The notes under the pieces: generated by a model
Seen by the model: only the letters and a program-made list of their open reading frames with translations
What the model was told of the DNA's origin: nothing
Databases searched by the model: none
Assembly (NCBI GenBank): GCA_910579205.1
Contig: CAJTTD010000003.1
Location: 155,400-219,399, forward strand
DNA length: 64,000 bases
DNA from: an uncultured Christensenella sp.
GTDB lineage: Bacteria; Bacillota; Clostridia; Christensenellales; Pumilibacteraceae
Reading direction: 5' to 3'
Program-made: the position numbers and the translations under genes
Shown: piece after piece, positions 59,125 to 64,000 of the stretch
Layout of the letters: the number at the start of each line of letters is the position of its first letter
Position numbering within the stretch: the stretch's first letter is position 1

Positions 59125-59989
59125 GAGGTTTACCTCCTTGCTGTTGTTTAATCATTTTGACGTAGACGTATGCGCCCGTACAATAGTCGCTCGTTTTAGC
59201 AACGGTCTTATGCAGCGCATAGCCTTTGTACATCGACTCAAATACGCTTTTAGCGTCGACATCGCCCGACACGATTTTATTTACCTTCTTGCGGGTAAAC
59301 TTGCAATCGGCGATAGTGATTTGCGGCTTTTGCAAGTTTCTCGATGTAACGTAACGTTTTGCGCCTTTCGGGTCTTTGAGTATGTATCGGGTTAAGCCTT
59401 CGTAACCGTCGTCGTCGGCTTGCAACCGTCTTGTTTGTCGACGCGCACCGTTGCGCCATAGACGCTCGGCGACATCGCGGTCGGGAAAGTTACAAACGAT
59501 GTGGTGATGTACACGTTTTTTGCCTTTCTCGGGGTCGTCCTCAAATTCGGTTACATAGACGTATTTTAACGGCGCGTAACCGTGTTTATCGCCATAATAT
59601 TTGAGTCGGCGTATAAACTTTGCCATTTCCTTTTGTGCGTCCTCTACCGACGCGGGCAAGCGTTTTGTTTCGTATGTAAACGTACCCCAAATGTCGTCGT
59701 CGGTAAAGTTGGTGTTAATCAGCCGCACAAGGTTCTTAATAGCATTTTTCTTGTTAAGGTTCTTTTGCACCTCGCGGGATTCTCTAAACCGCTTTGCTCT
59801 TGATGTCGATGTGTGAGTGTCCCAAATCGGATATACCTCACACTCTAACACGTTACCGCTTTTGATTGTCTTTGTACGATACTTGACGATGTGTTTATCA
59901 TAGAGGGCGGCAAGCCTTTCCTCGTTAGTGTCGGTGTAAGCAAATAACTCGTCAATGTCGTACTTGTCGTTAAGTGTGTATTTTGCCAT
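59105..59989 (-). CDS. HUH-type rolling-circle Rep-like replication protein
   Basis: 294 aa from the ATG at 59989 (GGAGG upstream). It shows the HUH motif (KKRVHHHIVCNF, about residue 157) after a beta strand YVYVTEFEDD, and a Tyr-containing helix TRYILKDPKG, the layout of single-strand-nicking replication initiators found in plasmids and some phages. The longer frame is Rep-unrelated. A hairpin-rich region upstream could be its origin. Confidence 0.8.
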   Translation of the reverse strand: MAKYTLNDKYDIDELFAYTDTNEERLAALYDKHIVKYRTKTIKSGNVLECEVYPIWDTHTSTSRAKRFRESREVQKNLNKKNAIKNLVRLINTNFTDDDIWGTFTYETKRLPASVEDAQKEMAKFIRRLKYYGDKHGYAPLKYVYVTEFEDDPEKGKKRVHHHIVCNFPDRDVAERLWRNGARRQTRRLQADDDGYEGLTRYILKDPKGAKRYVTSRNLQKPQITIADCKFTRKKVNKIVSGDVDAKSVFESMYKGYALHKTVAKTSDYCTGAYVYVKMIKQQQGGKPRANRRE

Positions 59990-60040
59990 TTTAACCTCCG
60001 CATTGTTGGTTGTTAAAAAGACAAAGAATTTGCTTGACTC

Positions 60041-60087
60041 TGCAAGGGTTTCGCCCCTTGCAAGACGACAAGGGGTCTTGCCCCTTG
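60041..60087. repeat. hairpin cluster upstream of rep, putative replication origin
   Basis: TGCAAGGG/CCCTTGCA (60041-60062) and CAAGGGG/CCCCTTG (60069-60087) lie next to each other. HUH nickases cut at hairpins like these. The 604-bp gap 59990-60593 holds no gene on the minus strand. Confidence 0.45.
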
Positions 60088-60434
60088 ACCCCGCAAGGCT
60101 CGGGAAAATCAAACACGCCGCTGCAAACACGCCGAGGGCAAATGCTCTCTTTGCTGCAAATCGGGATCACGTCCAAGTATCACGCAAATTGTGTTTGTTT
60201 CCGTCGCTTGCCTAAACCCTACAACAAGCCAAAACATATCACGTCAAACGTTGCTAACGCAAAATTTGCTTGCGCAAATTCGAGGCGTTTGACGTTTGTT
60301 TTGCCTTGTTGTTTTAACGGGTTAAGGCGACGGAAAATAAAACACAATTTGCTTTTTTGCGATACCTTTTTCGTCGGTAAGTTAATACCGATTACAAGGA
60401 CGTAATAAGCACGTTTCCAAAGCCTCAAAAGGGG

Positions 60435-60463
60435 TTGACACCACGCCGTTAGTATGCTATAAT
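60435..60463 (+). promoter_or_regulatory. consensus promoter on the plus strand inside the prophage
   Basis: TTGACA, 17 bp, TATAAT: perfect consensus, opposite to all prophage genes, and followed by a terminator 37 bp after its start site. Confidence 0.8.
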
Positions 60464-60469
60464 ACATAC

Positions 60470-60537
60470 AAGGTTTGTTTGATGTCTTGCGTCAACTGCT
60501 GGGCGTTGCAAGTGCCAAGTTGCAACGCCCTTTTCTT
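60470..60537 (+). ncRNA. candidate small RNA of the prophage
   Basis: From the predicted start to the terminator GGGCGTTGCAA/TTGCAACGCCC with TTTTCTTT (60501-60537), about 68 nt. No ribosome binding site or ORF of its own. Confidence 0.55.
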
Positions 60538-60556
60538 TGCCTTTCGGGTCGTATTG

Positions 60557-60585
60557 TTGACAATCGCCGTTTGTTGTCGTATAAT
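60557..60585 (+). promoter_or_regulatory. second consensus plus-strand promoter, antisense to the HTH gene
   Basis: TTGACA (60557-60562), 17 bp, TATAAT (60580-60585). Flanked by TTGACAA/TTGTCAA (60557-60563, 60591-60597). Transcription from it would run antisense into the regulator gene. Confidence 0.65.
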
Positions 60586-60593
60586 AGGCGTTG

Positions 60594-61106
60594 TCAATAG
60601 GTTGTTGACTTATGTTTGCCGTCGATAGGTGTAGCAGCACCGTCGGCGGCTTTCTCTTTTCTTTCGATTTCGTCCAATCTCTTGACGAGTCCGTCGACCG
60701 CTTGTCGTACAAAGTCCGCTCTGCTTAAAAAGCCGAGTTTGCGTAATGCGCTTTTTGCGAAAACGCGCTCCGCGGTACGGCGGTCTATTTCGACCGTAAG
60801 ATTGTAAACGTTGTCGCCGTGCGATAAGCCGCCGCGACTATTGCGGACGGTTGCAACCGCATTTACGCCCGCGCAATCGGTGTTATCGGGCAAGAGGTTT
60901 ATTTCGTGCGGGTCGTAGATGTCTAAAACGCCGCAGCGCAACGTTTTGCAAATGCTGTCGAGTGTCGGTTTCGTCGGTAAACAAATGTCGTTGACTATTT
61001 TGCTCAATAACGATTTGTCGACGCGTGGATCGACGCGCTGCACGTTTGTCAAAACCTCTTTTTGCATAATGCCCGATGTGAGCATTATTTTTTTATATTT
61101 TGACAT
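60594..61106 (-). CDS. HTH regulator-like prophage protein
   Basis: 170 aa from the ATG at 61106 (AAGGAGG upstream). The first 80 residues have a HTH-like order (GIMQKEVLTNVQRVDPRVDK, then SLLSKIVNDICLPTKPTLDS, CKTLRCGVLDIYDP), as in Cro/XRE proteins. The C-terminal part (AVTVRNSRGGLS, then NLTVEIDRRTAERVF and ADFVRQAVDGLVKRL) resembles a ribbon-helix-helix segment. It probably controls prophage expression from the promoters at its 3' side. Confidence 0.65.
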   Translation of the reverse strand: MSKYKKIMLTSGIMQKEVLTNVQRVDPRVDKSLLSKIVNDICLPTKPTLDSICKTLRCGVLDIYDPHEINLLPDNTDCAGVNAVATVRNSRGGLSHGDNVYNLTVEIDRRTAERVFAKSALRKLGFLSRADFVRQAVDGLVKRLDEIERKEKAADGAATPIDGKHKSTTY

Positions 61107-61305
61107 CGTTTGCCTCCTTGATTTGTAGATGTTTTGCGGCAAACAATGCGCCCAAATCGTGCAGCATTTTTTCCTCGGACTCGTGCAAGCCGCTTTTATT
61201 TATAGGCTCGGACGTTTCCGCAAGGATAGGCACGGACGGCATAAAGTCGCCCGCAGCCGTTCGACGTGCTGCAACTCCGATTTGTATGTATCTTGTGTTT
61301 GTCAT
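61093..61305 (-). CDS. small prophage protein
   Basis: 70 aa, no family recognised; overlaps the regulator start by 14 bp, so the two are coupled. Confidence 0.55.
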   Translation of the reverse strand: MTNTRYIQIGVAARRTAAGDFMPSVPILAETSEPINKSGLHESEEKMLHDLGALFAAKHLQIKEANDVKI

Positions 61306-61355
61306 TGTTTGCCGCCTTTGCCCGCCGTGGTGGCGGGCGATTTATCGATTATAGA

Positions 61356-62270
61356 TTAAACGCAAAAGCCGAAGGACACGCCGAAACCGCCGCCGACGCG
61401 GTCGCCGCCCGCATACCCGTCGCTGTCGACACACCACGCGTAGCTGTCGTCGTCAACGCGAGGAGAGCGCAACCACCAATAGTCCGCGCCGCCGCCTCGT
61501 GTCTTGATAAGTTCGTCGCTGCTGTTATCGGGGTCGAGGTCGCCGATTGCCTTTTGCCAATATTCGTATTGCTCGCCCTCGGCGTTGTATACGGTCGCAT
61601 TGTCTTTGATAACTCCCCAAGCCGACGTTGCGATTGCGTCGTGTGAGTAGATTTCCGCAAGCGAAAGCAAAAACAAATCGTCGATTGATTTGTACAACTC
61701 GGGCGAGCCGACGCCCGCGCTTGTCATTTTTTCGACGGGCGTAATAACGGCTTGTAAGTCGGTCGGCAGCAGCCTAAACAAACGACGCATATATACACCG
61801 CGCATTTTGCTTTTGTCCCAACCGCCGACGTTGCTGCTGTTTCCGTTGACGGGCGCGTTAAATTCGTACCAGCCGTCGATAATATCTTTTACGCCAAATG
61901 TAATTGCCGCTTTGCCGCCGCCCGCTTTGTTGTCGTGATTAAACCCGAGTATTACGAGTACAACAGTTTCGCCCGTATAGAGTTTGATTGCTTTTTCGTC
62001 GCCGACTTTGAAAAAGTCCGCCGCCTTGCCCGCGTCCGCAATTGTTTTGATTTCGTCCCAAGTGTAGGCGTTAAGGGGTTTGCACTGTGTGTCAACGCCG
62101 TACTTGTCGGCAAAGTGTGTATCGAGTTCGCAACAAAGTGCCTCCAAACACGACGGATCGATACGCGGGTCGGTTGCGGGATTCTCGTGTATAACGTGCG
62201 TGTCGATTATTTGCATAACCTCGCCGTAAATCTTTTGCGCCGCGTCCGCAATTGTTTTGTTAATTTTCAT
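61356..62270 (-). CDS. DGR variable protein 2: DUF6273 lectin-fold protein in early region
   Basis: 304 aa. The lectin-fold part (ILGFNHDNKAGGGKAA, LFLLSLAEIYSHDAI, YWWLRSP, ending GVSFGFCV) is homologous to variable protein 1, but the N-terminus differs (MKINKTIADAAQKIYGEVMQ helix; Cys-containing LEALCCELDTHFADKYG) and lacks the tail-fibre motif. The last 44 residues lie in variable repeat 2. It sits among early genes, away from the tail module. GGAGG precedes the ATG. Confidence 0.9.
   Translation of the reverse strand: MKINKTIADAAQKIYGEVMQIIDTHVIHENPATDPRIDPSCLEALCCELDTHFADKYGVDTQCKPLNAYTWDEIKTIADAGKAADFFKVGDEKAIKLYTGETVVLVILGFNHDNKAGGGKAAITFGVKDIIDGWYEFNAPVNGNSSNVGGWDKSKMRGVYMRRLFRLLPTDLQAVITPVEKMTSAGVGSPELYKSIDDLFLLSLAEIYSHDAIATSAWGVIKDNATVYNAEGEQYEYWQKAIGDLDPDNSSDELIKTRGGGADYWWLRSPRVDDDSYAWCVDSDGYAGGDRVGGGFGVSFGFCV
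61362..61494 (-). repeat. DGR variable repeat 2 (remote target)
   Basis: 133-bp match to the template repeat 20.4 kb away. All 14 differences found by eye are at template adenines. Confidence 0.95.
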
Positions 62271-62499
62271 TGATTTTTACCTCCGATGTGATGTTGATAT
62301 TTCGGTCGCCGATTGCCTTGTACATACGCGTAACAAGGTGTTGCGGCATAATAGGCACGCACGCGCTGCATTGACGCGCCCAACGTAGCGGGCAAGCAAC
62401 GCAAGCGTTGTACGGCTTGTTTGTTTGGTTTTGGTCGCGGCGGTCGTCGCAATAGTGGTCTATTTCCGCCGCCGTCAATTCTTTGATTTTCTTAATCAC
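62260..62499 (-). CDS. Cys-rich small prophage protein
   Basis: 79 aa with four Cys (CDDR, CVACP, CSAC), possibly zinc- or FeS-binding. GTG start with GGAGG upstream. Confidence 0.6.
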   Translation of the reverse strand: MIKKIKELTAAEIDHYCDDRRDQNQTNKPYNACVACPLRWARQCSACVPIMPQHLVTRMYKAIGDRNINITSEVKINEN

Positions 62500-62501
62500 G
62501 G

Positions 62502-63029
62502 CTAAACCTCCACGGTCGCGCCGTCCGAGTATGTAAATTTGATTACGAGGTTTGCCTTGCTGTTTGTACCGACCGATACACGCATACGGGCAAACTTTAA
62601 TTGCGCCGACTCGATAATGCCGTCTAATACCGCAATACCCGCTTTGAGTAAATAGTCGTACAACTCGCCGTTTAGGTCAACCGAGCGGTTTTCGCAATAC
62701 TCCGACAAACTATCGAGTTGCTGCGTCAAACGCTTGATATTTTCGTCGCGCTTTTCCTTGCGTTCGATTTCGGCACGATAGACGCGTGCCTCGGTGCAAT
62801 CGCACTCGCGGGTCGCAGCCTCGTTTGCTGCGTCTTGACTTGCGTACGGGGCAAGAGGGAGTTTGACTTGCCCGCAATATCGACACGTCGGGTAATAGTT
62901 CTCGGGCGAGCGTGCCGCACGCATTTCGCGGGGGTCGAGTTCGTCGTCCGCCGCCGCGTCCGCGGTGTAGCCGATGTCGTCGTCGGGTTCGCTAATGTAC
63001 CCGTTGAGATGTTTGTTGTCTTGCGTCAT
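62502..63029 (-). CDS. prophage zinc-finger/coiled-coil protein
   Basis: 175 aa. A CRYCG...CDC zinc-binding part (about 48-78), then a coiled coil (RAEIERKEKRDENIKRLTQQ) and a beta end. No family recognised. AGGAGG precedes the ATG. Confidence 0.65.
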   Translation of the reverse strand: MTQDNKHLNGYISEPDDDIGYTADAAADDELDPREMRAARSPENYYPTCRYCGQVKLPLAPYASQDAANEAATRECDCTEARVYRAEIERKEKRDENIKRLTQQLDSLSEYCENRSVDLNGELYDYLLKAGIAVLDGIIESAQLKFARMRVSVGTNSKANLVIKFTYSDGATVEV

Positions 63030-63038
63030 AATTGCCTC

Positions 63039-63605
63039 CTAATTTGATTTTTTGTCGTTTTCGATGTCCGCAAATTCGGCGGGTATTTCGTATTGCGTGC
63101 CGTGCAGTTCGTTATAGTCCGCAAGGCGGGCGCGTTCGCGTTCGTTGTAAGCGTTTGCCGCCGCCACCGCAAGCGCATAATCGGTAAATGCGGGGTTGCT
63201 GCGGTGCAACGGTTCGGCGGGGTTTATCTCGTCGTAAGACAATTGACGGGTATATGTACACCAATGCCCGCGGTCGGTCTTTTGGTAGGCGTAAAAACGC
63301 ACGGTTTGATACGACGAGGGTTTCCAAGTGTCGATACCTTTTTCGACCTCGACTTTGAAAACACGATAGCGGCGTACGACGTACTTGTGTACCGTTATCG
63401 CCGCCTCCTCGTTACGGCAGCACGGGCAAGCGAAAGTTACGTCATTTACCGTTAGCGAGTGTGTACCGCCGCATACGCGGCATTTTTGGTAAAACGTTGC
63501 GCTGCCGTTGCTTGCGTTTTCCACGATGTAAACAACGTCGTCTAAATTGAGCGGTACGTCGTTTTGGTAGTGGATTGTGAGTGTTTGGTTTGGTTTGTTT
63601 GACAT
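63039..63605 (-). CDS. prophage zinc-ribbon protein
   Basis: 188 aa with a CRVCG...CPCC ribbon (about 43-63) and mixed alpha/beta C-terminal part. Similar proteins occur in phage early regions; function unknown. AGGAGG precedes the ATG. Confidence 0.65.
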   Translation of the reverse strand: MSNKPNQTLTIHYQNDVPLNLDDVVYIVENASNGSATFYQKCRVCGGTHSLTVNDVTFACPCCRNEEAAITVHKYVVRRYRVFKVEVEKGIDTWKPSSYQTVRFYAYQKTDRGHWCTYTRQLSYDEINPAEPLHRSNPAFTDYALAVAAANAYNERERARLADYNELHGTQYEIPAEFADIENDKKSN

Positions 63606-63629
63606 CTTTGTGCCTCCTATAAATAAATT

Positions 63630-64000
63630 TTAATTTTGTTGTAGTAAGTCAAATATCGATACTTGCGACATCGTGTCGTTGAGCCACTGCGACCCCGCAG
63701 CGTAATAGTCGTCGTCGATTTCAAACCCGATAAAATCACGTTGCAGTTTGTACGCGGCGACCGCAGTTGCAAAACTGCCCATAAACGGATCGAGTATCAA
63801 ATCGCGCTCGTGTGTGTGCTGCCGTATAATGCGCGATAGTAGGTCGGTCGGCTTTTGGTTTTGGTGTATTTGCCCGCCGCCCGATACTCGGTTGTATCGC
63901 CAAATATCGTCGTATCGCGGCATACCGTCCATAAAGGGGGCGCGACCTTTGTTTGCGTAAATGATAAACTCGTACCGTTTGCCGTATTGCGCCTCCAAGT
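63630..64000 (-). CDS. DNA methyltransferase, N6/N4 type, C-terminal part
   Basis: Only the C-terminal 122 residues are in the window; the gene runs off the right edge. HQNQKPTDLLSRIIR, LILDPFMGSFATAVAAYKL (motif I DPFxGS) and FIGFEIDDDYYA (motif X-like) identify a beta-class methylase in which the DPF block follows the catalytic part. No restriction partner is visible. Confidence 0.9.
   Translation of the reverse strand, partial: LEAQYGKRYEFIIYANKGRAPFMDGMPRYDDIWRYNRVSGGGQIHQNQKPTDLLSRIIRQHTHERDLILDPFMGSFATAVAAYKLQRDFIGFEIDDDYYAAGSQWLNDTMSQVSIFDLLQQN

Larger units (their letters stand above)
37464..64000 (-). mobile_element. siphovirus-like (HK97-type) prophage, right end outside the window
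   Basis: A continuous block of short-spaced minus-strand genes with the full packaging, head and tail module, an HUH Rep, regulators and a diversity-generating retroelement, directly next to tRNA-Ser. No integrase, lysin or right attachment site is inside the window, so the element is at least 26.5 kb. Module order from right to left: early genes, packaging, head, tail, DGR, membrane proteins. All reading frames look intact. Confidence 0.93.

Overview
The window looks like a contig from an uncultured, probably gut-derived member of the Bacillota (Clostridia-like). The evidence is strong AGGAGG-type ribosome binding sites, textbook sigma-70 type promoters (TTGACA/TATAAT with 17 bp spacing), BspA-type leucine-rich repeat proteins, DltB/DltD-like surface acylation genes, and a siphovirus-like prophage of Gram-positive type. 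Nothing in the sequence fixes the species. Base composition is near balanced, apart from one clearly AT-rich gene at 31.5-32.0 kb.

Chromosomal part, 1-37.46 kb. Mostly minus-strand housekeeping and accessory genes: TatD nuclease and methionyl-tRNA synthetase; a MacB-like ABC transporter; MntP manganese exporter; IlvC with a consensus promoter and a palindrome over its -10; a zinc-ribbon membrane protein; a TspO-like protein; a ferrous-iron operon (feoA-feoA-feoB and a Cys-rich partner) with repeated operator-like elements; a surface O-acylation cluster (one MBOAT, two SGNH-like proteins carrying leucine-rich repeats); a tRNA-Thr locus preceded by two tRNA-derived tandem repeats; and, at 20.4-27.1 kb, a six-gene operon that I regard as the most interesting chromosomal feature. 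That operon encodes an SPFH/zinc-ribbon protein, three coiled-coil proteins of which two resemble ESCRT-III/PspA-type proteins with MIM1-like C-terminal tails, and two AAA+ ATPases that each start with an MIT-like helical domain. One ATPase is CbbX/SpoVK-like. The other is RuvB-like and ends in a PD-(D/E)XK nuclease-like domain. Downstream of this operon come a nucleoside phosphorylase, a large zinc-ribbon/TIR/leucine-rich-repeat protein, an AT-rich P-loop kinase, a GH13 glucosidase, a Wzz-like protein, an SDR enzyme, a zinc-ribbon protein and tRNA-Pro/tRNA-Ser genes.

Prophage part, 37.46 kb to the right edge. Directly after the 3' end of tRNA-Ser lies an incomplete (right end not in window) HK97-like siphovirus prophage, all genes on the minus strand. 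Read in gene order from right to left it has: DNA methyltransferase, zinc-finger proteins, a diversified lectin-like protein, an HTH regulator, an HUH-type Rep with a putative origin region, small early genes, HNH-kinase fusion, terminase, portal, protease, capsid, head-tail joining genes, major tail protein, tail chaperones with a -1 frameshift heptamer, tape measure, Dit and tail proteins. It ends in a complete diversity-generating retroelement (variable protein, Avd, template repeat, reverse transcriptase) and membrane proteins near the attachment site. A second variable repeat matching the same template lies 20 kb away in the early region. The template/variable differences fall almost only at template adenines, the hallmark of DGR mutagenesis.
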